DNA from: Criblamydia sequanensis CRIB-18
Lineage (GTDB): Bacteria > Chlamydiota > Chlamydiia > Chlamydiales > Criblamydiaceae
NCBI RefSeq assembly: GCF_000750955.1
Contig: NZ_CCEJ010000015.1
Location: 1 to 39,197 of the forward strand
Length of the DNA stretch: 39,197 bases
Direction: 5' to 3'
This document shows positions 15,530-23,685 of the stretch, one piece after another; positions within the stretch are counted from its first letter, which is position 1; every line of letters starts with the position of its first letter. The position numbers were made by a program, and so were the translations under genes. Below the pieces are notes generated by a model, which searched no databases, had not been told where the DNA came from, and saw only the letters and a program-made list of their open reading frames with translations.

Positions 15530-16537
15530 ATGGATTTTGAAATCTTTTCTGATCATTTGCTTTTAAGAACGCCCCTTTCAAACGATGAGGAATGCCTCCA
15601 TGCCTTTGATGAGAGAAATAAAGCCCATTTATCGAAGTGGGAAACGATCACCCATACCAAGAGTGAAGACTATGAAACTCTTCTAAGAAATTGGAAAAAA
15701 GAGCAAGAAGAGGGCAAATCACTTCGTTTTTTAATATTCCGAAAAAATGAATACGACAAACTTATTGGTCTTTGCAACTTTACGCAAATATTTAGAGCCT
15801 CCTTTCAAGCCTGCTATTTAGGGTATAAAATCGATCTGAAGGAAGAAGGGAAAGGGGTCATGTATGAGGCCTTGAAAAAGTTGATCCCTTTTATTCTAGA
15901 GGACATCGGTTTGCATCGTATTATGGCGAATTACATGCCGGGTAATTTGAGGAGCGCAAGTCTTCTTAATCGTCTTGGTTTTAGAATAGAAGGCTTTGCC
16001 AAAAACTATTTAAAAATTAATGAAAGATGGGAAGATCATGTGCTGACAGCCCTTTCCAAAGAGGATTGGGATAATCGAAAAGAAGGTCATTTTTTTGAGC
16101 TTTCTAATGGCATTCGTGAAATTGGTTTAGGTGATCTTGTTCCTTTAGTGTCCCTTATAGGCCAATTGGGCTATCCGATCGATGCTGGCTCAATGGAAGA
16201 TAATATTAAGGCTTATAGCAGTTTGCCTCATTTAAAAGCTTGGGTGATTGAAAGATCCGGGAAGGTAGTTGGAGTTTTATCCCTTGCCGTCACAGAAAGC
16301 TTTCACAGAAGAGGAAGGAGCGCTCGGATCCTTTCACTTGTAATTGATGAAGCCCATCGGAGGTTAAAATTAGGGGAGGCGCTTATAAAAGTTGCGGAAG
16401 AGTATGCTAAGTCCAAGGGATGCTCCTATTTAGAGCTCACAAGCGGTATGCATAGGAAGCCCGCCCATCAGTTTTATAGGTCCCTTGGATTTGATGAATT
16501 GAATGATCTAAAAAAATATTATGCCAAAAAACTCTAA
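15530..16537 (+). CDS. Tandem GNAT acetyltransferase fusion
   Basis: 335 aa with two GNAT domains. Residues 1-185 resemble RimJ/RimL (LLLRTPLSNDEE at the start, EEGKGVMYEALKKLIPF for acetyl-CoA binding, NLRSASLLNRLGFRIEGFAK, then WEDHVLTALSKEDW). Residues 190-335 are a second GNAT with RRLKLGEALIKVAEEYAKSK and AHQFYRSLGFDE. RimJ/RimL acetylate N-terminal residues of ribosomal proteins; the second domain could act on a different amine. The in-frame fusion is continuous and shows no sign of an assembly error. Its stop overlaps the convergent permease gene stop by four bases. Confidence 0.87.
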   Translation: MDFEIFSDHLLLRTPLSNDEECLHAFDERNKAHLSKWETITHTKSEDYETLLRNWKKEQEEGKSLRFLIFRKNEYDKLIGLCNFTQIFRASFQACYLGYKIDLKEEGKGVMYEALKKLIPFILEDIGLHRIMANYMPGNLRSASLLNRLGFRIEGFAKNYLKINERWEDHVLTALSKEDWDNRKEGHFFELSNGIREIGLGDLVPLVSLIGQLGYPIDAGSMEDNIKAYSSLPHLKAWVIERSGKVVGVLSLAVTESFHRRGRSARILSLVIDEAHRRLKLGEALIKVAEEYAKSKGCSYLELTSGMHRKPAHQFYRSLGFDELNDLKKYYAKKL

Positions 16538-17349
16538 TAAAGGATTTTCGGATAGATTTTAGTTGCTATCACAACGAGAATTAAAAACGCCAAAATGCAG
16601 ACTGCAAAGTCATTGGCAAGTTCATAGACGGTCGAGCTGCCGGTTATCATAAAATTTCTTAAGGCATTCACTTGATAAGTTAAAGGATTGATTTTGGATA
16701 AGGTTTTAAGCCAATCAGGCATCATCTCAATCGGGTAAAGGGCGTTGCTTGCAAAAAATAAAGGCATTGTCAGAACCTGGCCAATCCCCATAAAGCGCTC
16801 TCTTTTTTTTACAATAGCTGCGATGATCAAAGAAAATGTTGAAAAAATGGCTCCTCCAAGCATTACGGTTACAACCACCCCAAGAAGGGCAGTAAGATCA
16901 AAGCGTATATGGATGCCAAGAAATAAGGATATGACGTAAATAATAAAAATTTGCGAGAGCCCCCTAATTCCTGCAGCAAGAGCTCTTCCTATCACTAAAA
17001 TACTTCTAGGGGCAGGTGTGACTAAAATCTTATGCAAGATCCCCATGTCTCTTTCCCAAATAAGGGCAATGCCATAAAAAATCGCGATAAAGAGAATGCT
17101 TTGCGCTAAAATACCCGGCGCGATGTAGTCTAAGTAAGAGAGGGATCCTGTGGGTACAGCTTTTGTTTTAGCCATTGCCTGGCCGAATATAAGAAGCCAG
17201 ATAGCCGGTTGAATCATTCGGGTCAAAAGCTCAAAAGGATCATGGCTTAATTTTCGAATGTCCGCTTCAACGATGGCTCCAATTTGCTCCATCCTTTTCA
17301 AAAAAATCTTTTTATAAGTGTGAAATGGTGTTTCGGGTTTGTTTGACAT
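16534..17349 (-). CDS. ABC-2 type permease (DrrB-like)
   Basis: 271 aa with six hydrophobic segments and the ABC-2 pattern YLDYIAPGILAQS near helix 2, WERDMGILHKILVTPAPR in the first cytoplasmic loop, and LSKINPLTYQVNALRN before the last helix. It should form an exporter with the ATPase encoded just upstream. ATG 17349 is preferred over ATG 17355 because GGAG on the minus strand is nine bases from the former and only three from the latter. It overlaps the ATPase gene by 38 bases. The cargo (drug, lipid or polysaccharide) cannot be told. Confidence 0.9.
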   Translation of the reverse strand: MSNKPETPFHTYKKIFLKRMEQIGAIVEADIRKLSHDPFELLTRMIQPAIWLLIFGQAMAKTKAVPTGSLSYLDYIAPGILAQSILFIAIFYGIALIWERDMGILHKILVTPAPRSILVIGRALAAGIRGLSQIFIIYVISLFLGIHIRFDLTALLGVVVTVMLGGAIFSTFSLIIAAIVKKRERFMGIGQVLTMPLFFASNALYPIEMMPDWLKTLSKINPLTYQVNALRNFMITGSSTVYELANDFAVCILAFLILVVIATKIYPKILY

Positions 17350-18112
17350 TGGCATAATCTCCGGATTCTTTTATGGAGGACCCCGTATGTAAAATAAAAA
17401 CATCGTCAAGCGTTGATTTGGGTCCAAGGCTTGTCTTCAATTTTTGCGGGCTGTCCATAGCGACAATATGTCCTTGATACATGAAAGCTACAATATCACA
17501 CTGATTATCGGCTTCATCCATATCATGAGTGGTCATTAAAATGGTGGTTTGAAATTGGGTGCGCCATTCTTGAATATGCCTCCAAAGAAGCTTTCTTGCG
17601 GCAGGATCAAGTCCTACTGTCGGCTCATCGAGGAATAGAACTCTTGGTTCATGCAATAAGCTTGAAGCTATCTCAAGCCTTCTTATCATACCCCCTGAAA
17701 AGCTTTTTACAAGGTCATTTGAAACTTCAGCAAGACCCATAAACTCAAGAACTTCCCTAATCCGTTTAATTCTCGTTTCTCTTGAAATTCCATATAGTTT
17801 AGCCGAGAGAGAAAGATTTTCATAAGCGGTTAATTCTCCATCAGCTGAAAGAAGCTGCGGCACATAACCAATATTTTCCCGAACTTTTGCAGGCTCTTTT
17901 ACAATATCATAGCCTACAATAGAAGCGGTTCCTGAGGTTGCAGGCAATAAAGTTGTCAGCATTTTAATGGTGGTGCTTTTTCCGGCTCCATTGGGACCAA
18001 GAAGCCCAAAAATAGAACCGGTTTTTACTTTAAAAGAAATTTGATCCACCGCCATTTTCATCTGATAAGCATGGCTTAAACGATCAACTTCTATGGAATA
18101 TGGACTGGGCAT
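17312..18112 (-). CDS. ABC exporter ATPase (DrrA-like)
   Basis: 266 aa, one ATP-binding cassette: Walker A GLLGPNGAGKSTT, Q-loop YVPQ, signature FSGGMIRRLEIA, Walker B VLFLDEPTVGLDP, H-loop TTHDMDEAD. The sequence and the C-terminal LDDVFILHTG segment are typical of DrrA-type drug/lipid exporters. The 3' end overlaps the permease gene, so the pair is translationally coupled. The DUF885 gene ends 25 bases upstream on the same strand. Confidence 0.93.
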   Translation of the reverse strand: MPSPYSIEVDRLSHAYQMKMAVDQISFKVKTGSIFGLLGPNGAGKSTTIKMLTTLLPATSGTASIVGYDIVKEPAKVRENIGYVPQLLSADGELTAYENLSLSAKLYGISRETRIKRIREVLEFMGLAEVSNDLVKSFSGGMIRRLEIASSLLHEPRVLFLDEPTVGLDPAARKLLWRHIQEWRTQFQTTILMTTHDMDEADNQCDIVAFMYQGHIVAMDSPQKLKTSLGPKSTLDDVFILHTGSSIKESGDYANVKQTRNTISHL

Positions 18113-18137
18113 AGTTTAAAAACACTTTATGTTAATT

Positions 18138-20111
18138 TTAGACAAGTGAAAGTTTTCTTTTTTTTATTTTAGAAATGTAGTCATGGATCACTTCTTCAAG
18201 GATCTCTAGGGGAGCAGCTCCCAATTCTAAAACTGCATTATGGAATTCGCGAATGTCAAAATGGCTTCCCAGCTCTTTTTTAGCTTTCTCTCGAAGTTCC
18301 ATGATTTTTAATTGACCTATTTTGTACGCGCAAGCTTGACCTGGAAGGACAAAATATCTATCCACTTCTGTCACACTGGCACTTAGTTCATAACCTGTTG
18401 CAAAACTTAAGTAGTCGATAGCTTTATCTCGAGTCCATTTGTAATGATGGATGCCGGTATCCACAACAAGTCTTGCAGCTCTTAAAAGCTCATCTGTAAG
18501 ATGGCCAATCTTATCGGCATTGATTTCAAAAAAACCTTCCTCATAAGCAAGCTTTTCAGTGTAAAGAGCCCAGCCTTCTACATAGCCGGTATACTCTCCT
18601 ATTTTTCGAAATAGAGGAAGATTTATTTCACTTTGAAGAGCGAGTTGAAAATGATGTCCGGGCTCTCCTTCGTGAATGGTGAGGGTGGGCATAAGATAAG
18701 TTGGCATTTCTTTCATGTTCCGCAAATTTGCAAAAAAAGAGCCAAGTCTTGTTCCATCAAGACTTGGTTGGTAGTAATAAGCTCCCGGGGCTCCTTCTTC
18801 TTTTTCCTTTGGGACAGGCCTAATTTCAAGAGGATAAGAAGGTTTTTTATCAAAATAGTCTTCAAAAAAGACCCTTGATCTGTCTAAAATGGCTTGAAAT
18901 TTTTGCAAACATTTTTCCCGGCCGACAGAATCATTCGAAAAATAAAAATTCTTTTGCTTGCCAAAAAGCTGCAAAAGCTCGCATACGCTTTTATTCTCAT
19001 CAGAAAAGCCTTCTTCAGCTAAAAGTTCTCTTAGCTCCTTATGAATTTTTACAACCTCGGATTCTCCCAAGGCATGAATTTCCTCAGCTGAATGGGAAGT
19101 CGTGGTATGAAAGCGTAACCTCGAGGCGTAATACTCTTTTCCATCAGGAAGAGAAGAGGCCCCAGAATTCCAATCAGAATCCTTGACAAGATCAAGACAA
19201 TGCGATTTAAGCTCTTCAAAAATAGGAATCACTTTTTCCTTAAGAATGGCTTCTAATTTAGCAATCCAAGTTGAAGAATCTTGAAATTTTCCTCTTTTTA
19301 AAGCCTCCGCAAATGTTTTATAAAAAATGTTTTCCTCCACAGGAGAAGCCATTTCAATAGCGATATTCGCAGATTTTATAAGGACCATTGTCGGAGGTAT
19401 GATCCTTAAAGTTTTTTGGTAGCTCATTAAATCCATAGCCTCTTGAACTTGATGTGGGAGTGCTTTTAGTTTTATTAGATAATTTTCAAAATCTTCCAAA
19501 ACCTCAAGCTTATGGAACTCTGTAAAGGCTTCCATTAGGTTTTGAAGAGTTCCATTCAATTGATTAATTCTAAAGGGATGAAAACAGAATTTTTCAGAGG
19601 CTGCTTCATTTTCTAAAAACCAAAGAAATATTTTATAGGAAATAAGCTCATTTTCGCTTAATTTATGTGTTTCATAGGTTTTTAAAACTTCTAGAAGCTG
19701 CTTTTTAATAGCTAAGTCTTTTTCTATGCCGGCTTTTGAAATTTCATCTAAGAATTGGTTAGCGTCTTTAATTCCTAGCGAATCAAAAAGTCCAAGAAAA
19801 GCTAATTTTTGGGGTTTGCTGGAAAGAAGGGCGATTGTCATCTTATCAAAAAAATCTTGAATGTTATCGGGCCTTTCTTGCATCCAGGCGGGCGTATAAT
19901 CTAAAGATTCTTTTGAAAGTAATTTTAAAGCTTCATCTTTCTTATTATGGGAAAAAAGGATCAACGCTTCTAAGTGAAGGATTTCTTTAGGGCTTTTTGT
20001 TTCTTCCTTCGCACTTTCTTCATGCCGGCGCTCTGAAATTGCAGTTACGGTTTTAAATCCTGCTTCATGGCTTAAAGCTAGCATAATGAGCTCCATTTTT
20101 TCTAAAATCAT
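18138..20111 (-). CDS. DUF885 family putative metallohydrolase
   Basis: About 657 aa. The C-terminal 350 residues carry all the DUF885 landmarks: YYASRLRFHTTTSHSAEEIH, GAYYYQPSLDGTRLGSFF, the HEGEPGHHFQLAL motif (H-E-x-x-x-H-H-like metal site), YVEGWALYTEKLA, VVDTGIHHYKW and PGQACAYKIGQLKI. DUF885 proteins are thought to be zinc-dependent peptidase/hydrolases. Known relatives often start with a signal peptide; none is clear here, so the protein may be cytosolic. ATG 20111 has no ribosome-binding site, a TTG at 20153 is in frame, and ATGs lie further in, so the N-terminus is uncertain. It is likely the first gene of an operon with the Drr-type exporter. Confidence 0.87.
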   Translation of the reverse strand: MILEKMELIMLALSHEAGFKTVTAISERRHEESAKEETKSPKEILHLEALILFSHNKKDEALKLLSKESLDYTPAWMQERPDNIQDFFDKMTIALLSSKPQKLAFLGLFDSLGIKDANQFLDEISKAGIEKDLAIKKQLLEVLKTYETHKLSENELISYKIFLWFLENEAASEKFCFHPFRINQLNGTLQNLMEAFTEFHKLEVLEDFENYLIKLKALPHQVQEAMDLMSYQKTLRIIPPTMVLIKSANIAIEMASPVEENIFYKTFAEALKRGKFQDSSTWIAKLEAILKEKVIPIFEELKSHCLDLVKDSDWNSGASSLPDGKEYYASRLRFHTTTSHSAEEIHALGESEVVKIHKELRELLAEEGFSDENKSVCELLQLFGKQKNFYFSNDSVGREKCLQKFQAILDRSRVFFEDYFDKKPSYPLEIRPVPKEKEEGAPGAYYYQPSLDGTRLGSFFANLRNMKEMPTYLMPTLTIHEGEPGHHFQLALQSEINLPLFRKIGEYTGYVEGWALYTEKLAYEEGFFEINADKIGHLTDELLRAARLVVDTGIHHYKWTRDKAIDYLSFATGYELSASVTEVDRYFVLPGQACAYKIGQLKIMELREKAKKELGSHFDIREFHNAVLELGAAPLEILEEVIHDYISKIKKRKLSLV

Positions 20112-20185
20112 TTTGTTTTTGTTTTTTTTAAGAGCTATGGGTATTCTCTGCAACAGAATTATTAAAGATAAAATTAAGAGCTAAT

Positions 20186-20581
20186 ATGTATTCGAGTGAT
20201 CCATTAGGTGTACAAAAAGAGGTCGGATTATTGGGTCTTCTGACAATTAATATTATGAGGGATGCGCTTGAAAAACAAACCGTTAGAAAAGGGCTTATGC
20301 TTAGCTTTGAGAAATCCAGCCGCGAAATTATTGTGCTTGGCTCATCTGACTTAAACCCCTCTATTATGCTAGACATTCTTTATAATGGCTCGTCTTGGAA
20401 ATATGAAGGCCCTTATCCCCATTTGCAAAAAGAGAAAAGCGATAAAGGCGATTTTAAAATAAAGTTCTCCGACTTAAAACCAAATCAAGAAAGATGTTGC
20501 GGTGCTATTGAATGTTTAATAGATCACATCAATTGGGAAGCTGCACGTCATAATAAAAGACTTTTAGATCAAGAAAAATGA
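20186..20581 (+). CDS. Hypothetical protein coupled to an esterase gene
   Basis: 131 aa, not recognised. No signal peptide or membrane helix; a mixed alpha/beta composition with a C-terminal Cys pair (ERCCGAIECL) and a final basic helix. AAGAG lies just upstream of the ATG. Its stop overlaps the start of the esterase gene in an ATGA, so both are translated from one message. The role is unknown. Confidence 0.6.
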   Translation: MYSSDPLGVQKEVGLLGLLTINIMRDALEKQTVRKGLMLSFEKSSREIIVLGSSDLNPSIMLDILYNGSSWKYEGPYPHLQKEKSDKGDFKIKFSDLKPNQERCCGAIECLIDHINWEAARHNKRLLDQEK

Positions 20582-21555
20582 AACTCTTATGGATAGCTGT
20601 CTGTTTTTGTACTTTACATTTAAAAGGGGAGGCCGCTTTGTCTCCTTTAATTGAAAACTATTTAAGAGGCTCTCAATCAATACAGAGCTATGATTCGATA
20701 AACCTGCCCGAGTTTAGAAGAAATTTTCGAGAAAACCAAAAGCTCGTTAATCAAAAAGCCCCGCGCTTTAATCTTCAGATCAAAGATGAACATGTCCTTT
20801 TAGCTGAAGGCAAAAAGGTGGCTGTAAGAACCTATACTAATTTTTTAAGAAACAATGAACCTTTGCTCATTTTCCTCCACGGCGGAGGATTCGTATTCGG
20901 AGATTTGGAAACGATCGATATTTTTTGCCGGGAAATCGCTCACTATTCAAAATGTAGTGTGATTTCAATTGAGTATCCTTTAGCGCCGGAAAACCCGTAC
21001 CCTATTGCCATTGATACCATTTATCAAACGCTTCTTGCCGTTTTTAAAGATCTTCCAAGAAGAAGGATTCAAAGCGATCGGGTTTTTATCGGGGGTTCAA
21101 GCGCCGGCGCCACCTTGGCTGCAGCTATTGCTTTAATGGCAAGAGATAGAAACGGACCCCATTTAAAAGGGCAAATCCTCTTATGCCCCATGATGGATAC
21201 GAGTTTTAATACCGTCTCTCATGAGGAGAATGCCAAAGGGTATAATTTAACTACCGATCATTGCCGATGGTTTTATTCAAAATATTGTAAAGATTTTCTA
21301 TCAAGGAAAGATCCCTATTTGGCGCCTCTTCATGCGACAGATTTCAAAGGGTTGCCGAAGGCGTTGGTTGTGACCGCAGAATTTGACCCTCTCAGAGATG
21401 AGGGCAGAATTTATGCTGAGAAACTTGAAGAGGCGAAGGTCCCCTCTCTTGAACTATGCTATAGGGGGATGATTCATGGGTTTTTTACCTTGCCTCTTGA
21501 TTTGGATGAAAAATGGCAAGTCCTAAAACAAATCGGAATGTTTATTGACGAGTAA
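20578..21555 (+). CDS. Exported alpha/beta hydrolase, hormone-sensitive-lipase family
   Basis: 325 aa esterase/lipase of the bacterial HSL (family IV) type. The oxyanion-hole HGGG is at residues 101-104, the nucleophile elbow GSSAG puts the catalytic serine at 175, the acid is in VVTAEFDPLRDEG and the histidine in MIHGFF, so the catalytic triad is complete. The first 20 residues (MKLLWIAVCFCTLHLKGEAA) look like a signal peptide, so it probably acts outside the cytosol on short acyl esters. It overlaps the preceding gene by four bases. Confidence 0.9.
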   Translation: MKLLWIAVCFCTLHLKGEAALSPLIENYLRGSQSIQSYDSINLPEFRRNFRENQKLVNQKAPRFNLQIKDEHVLLAEGKKVAVRTYTNFLRNNEPLLIFLHGGGFVFGDLETIDIFCREIAHYSKCSVISIEYPLAPENPYPIAIDTIYQTLLAVFKDLPRRRIQSDRVFIGGSSAGATLAAAIALMARDRNGPHLKGQILLCPMMDTSFNTVSHEENAKGYNLTTDHCRWFYSKYCKDFLSRKDPYLAPLHATDFKGLPKALVVTAEFDPLRDEGRIYAEKLEEAKVPSLELCYRGMIHGFFTLPLDLDEKWQVLKQIGMFIDE

Positions 21556-21563
21556 CCCTCTTT

Positions 21564-21580
21564 GCATTAGATTCTAATGC
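21564..21580. promoter_or_regulatory. 17-bp palindrome, possible operator
   Basis: GCATTAGA-T-TCTAATGC is a perfect 8+1+8 dyad between the esterase stop and the ATG at 21615. It is not followed by a T-run, so it is more like a protein-binding site than a terminator. No promoter consensus was seen beside it. Confidence 0.35.
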
Positions 21581-21614
21581 TAATTGCCGCAATGATCGAA
21601 CTATGGAGTCTTAA

Positions 21615-22316
21615 ATGCCCGATCCTTCTTTTCAAAACAGTGAAGAATTAGATGATATCAAAAGCGAGTTTGACATCATTCAAAGCGAATGGTCAGAAAC
21701 TTTAGAAGATTTACAATCCGCAAAAGAAGAATTAAGCGAGAAAGATCTATTTGCGACAATTGATTATTTAACGTTTTGCGATAATCTATTTAAAAATATT
21801 TATATAGATATTACGGAAATTGATTCCTATAGGGAAAATGTACAGGAATTAAAAGAGAAATCAGGATCCTATAAAAAAGCTCTTGATGAGTTGGAAAAAA
21901 TTGATGAGAAGCTCTATCAATTAAGACACGAAATGCAAGAGACCATGCTCGCAGTGGGCGAAGAGTACCCGGTTCTTGCCGACGAAACTTTAAGAGAAGC
22001 TCAGGATATGATTGCCGAGTATGCGGAGGTGATGGATCGTGAAAAAACAACACCAAGCATTAAAACTGAAAATCCCGAAGGACTTGAAAAAGGGCTTTTT
22101 CTTCAAGAACTCAAAGATAGCCTTGAATATTATCGAGAAGCTAGAGAAGAATTTATTTCAGAAGTTGAGATGAATAAATTAGAAAATCTTCCTGAGGGAC
22201 AAATTCCCGAGGACTTAGGCGAAGAGATGCCGGAAATTGACTCCGTACTTTCTCAACTTGACACAACTATCACAGCTTGCGATTTAGCGATTATCAATAG
22301 CGAAGATAGCGTTTAA
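21615..22316 (+). CDS. Acidic coiled-coil protein, unknown function
   Basis: 233 aa, not recognised. It is very rich in Glu and Asp, with long helical stretches that have heptad-like spacing (about 3-60, 70-115 and 150-185), and lacks a signal peptide or membrane segment. GGAG at 21606-21609 is five bases from the ATG. A strong terminator follows. The composition suggests a scaffold or chaperone-like or secreted protein; no function can be assigned. Confidence 0.65.
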   Translation: MPDPSFQNSEELDDIKSEFDIIQSEWSETLEDLQSAKEELSEKDLFATIDYLTFCDNLFKNIYIDITEIDSYRENVQELKEKSGSYKKALDELEKIDEKLYQLRHEMQETMLAVGEEYPVLADETLREAQDMIAEYAEVMDREKTTPSIKTENPEGLEKGLFLQELKDSLEYYREAREEFISEVEMNKLENLPEGQIPEDLGEEMPEIDSVLSQLDTTITACDLAIINSEDSV

Positions 22317-22325
22317 AACTTCTCT

Positions 22326-22352
22326 CAAGCTATGCATATCCTGCATAGCTTG
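22326..22352 (+). terminator. Terminator after the acidic coiled-coil gene
   Basis: CAAGCTATGCA (22326-22336) and TGCATAGCTTG (22342-22352) form a perfect 11-bp stem with a five-base loop, followed by AATTTTGTATT. It begins ten bases after the stop codon. Confidence 0.75.
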
Positions 22353-22735
22353 AATTTTGTATTAGCTATTCCATCTAAAAACCGACAACCTTACTTACAT
22401 TTTTTGGGAGCGTACCCTTTTATAGAGAAGCTATTTCTTAATGCCGAGCTTCTTATAAAAATGACCATTGAATTGTTTGTAGAAAAGAAAAGCCATTAGA
22501 TTTCTTTCGAAACTCCATTTCTTATTAAAATAGCTGTTTTTTGCATCTTTTTCCTAAATTTTTCATGCATAGGTTGTCTTATGCTTTCCAAATTTATCAA
22601 AAAATTTGCATAAAACCAGCCCATTCTTAGAATCAAAGCGAGTTTCTGAACAATTCTATTTAAATTTTTAAAATAAATATGGTTTCTTTATCCCAAGAAA
22701 AGATATAGAAGTTCCAAACCTCAAAAAGGAACTTT
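22353..22735. other. Gene-free stretch with a second hairpin and a promoter
   Basis: About 380 bases without a convincing reading frame on either strand. A second stem, AGAAGCT (22426-22432) with AGCTTCT (22447-22453), is extended by TATA on both sides with one bulged G, and has a 14-base loop; no T-run follows it. The rest is AT-rich. It could hold a small RNA or be remnant DNA; neither is shown. Confidence 0.3.
22606..22633 (+). promoter_or_regulatory. Candidate promoter of the alpha/beta hydrolase gene
   Basis: TTGCAT (22606-22611) and TAGAAT (22628-22633) are 16 bases apart, the same spacing and -10 sequence as the K+ channel promoter. They lie about 100 bases upstream of the ATG. Confidence 0.4.
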
Positions 22736-23659
22736 ATGCCTTATAAACCCCTCTTATGCTTTATTGGTCTTTTTATTTTATTTTGTTCTTGCGAGAGATC
22801 GGTAGAAGTCAAGAGGGAGAAAATTTCAGGCATTGAGCTTGCTTATTATACAAGAGGCACGGGCGAGCCTCTTATCATGATTATGGGCTTTAAAGGGACA
22901 ATGGGGGAGTGGGACCCGGCGCTTTTAGAGACACTCGAAAAAAAATATACCCTCATCTTATTTGACAATAGAGGAGCCGGTCTTTCAAGCGACTCGGTTG
23001 AAAATCATACGTCTATCTCTCAAATGGCAGATGACACGGTTCAACTAATCAAATCCTTAGGATATTCCAAAGCGCATATTCTCGGTTGGTCAATGGGCTC
23101 TCGAATCGCTATGGCCATTGCTATGAAGTACCCTGAATCTGTAGATACCCTCATTCTATCTTCCCCAAATCCAGGGGGCTCGCATATAGCTAAGAGAACC
23201 ACGGATGATTTTAAAAGATTAACAAAGGCCGAATCAAAAGAAGAGATTTTATCTCTTCTTTTTCCGGATAGCGAAGAAGGCAAACTTGCAGCAAGCGAGC
23301 TTAATAAACGCTTAAAAGTGGCCGTAATGGATGGTGAAAGCCCTAATGATTTTGAAATACCTCCGAGAACCGTTGAAAGACAAAAACAAGCGATGGAAAA
23401 TTGGGATCAAAATAATGAAATTTTTGATGAGCTTGCCAAGATTAACCGCCCGACCTTAGTAACAGGGGGTCTAGCAGATAGAATTGACCCAATAGAAAAC
23501 GTGAGGATTGTAGCTTCTCAAATCCCTTATGCCTGGGCAGCTTATTTTCCTTTTGCGGGCCATTATTTTATTTCCCAAGACTATATTAATTTTTCAGAGC
23601 TTCTTTTTGCTTTTACCGAGGCTCATAAACAAAAAAGCGAAAATCAATTGAATAAATAG
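22736..23659 (+). CDS. Exported alpha/beta-fold hydrolase, possible lipoprotein
   Basis: 307 aa. The fold is typical: GTGEPLIMIMGF strand and turn, FDNRGAGLSS, nucleophile elbow GWSMGS (Ser119), GGLADRIDP for the acid region and AGHYF for the histidine. The N-terminus is a hydrophobic export signal ending FCSC; Cys19 may be lipidated, though the lipobox is not canonical. AAAGGA precedes the ATG. Family members include esterases, lactonases and haloperoxidase-like enzymes; the substrate is unknown. Confidence 0.85.
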   Translation: MPYKPLLCFIGLFILFCSCERSVEVKREKISGIELAYYTRGTGEPLIMIMGFKGTMGEWDPALLETLEKKYTLILFDNRGAGLSSDSVENHTSISQMADDTVQLIKSLGYSKAHILGWSMGSRIAMAIAMKYPESVDTLILSSPNPGGSHIAKRTTDDFKRLTKAESKEEILSLLFPDSEEGKLAASELNKRLKVAVMDGESPNDFEIPPRTVERQKQAMENWDQNNEIFDELAKINRPTLVTGGLADRIDPIENVRIVASQIPYAWAAYFPFAGHYFISQDYINFSELLFAFTEAHKQKSENQLNK

Positions 23660-23685
23660 CTTTGGTTTTATAGTGTTTTTTTCAC

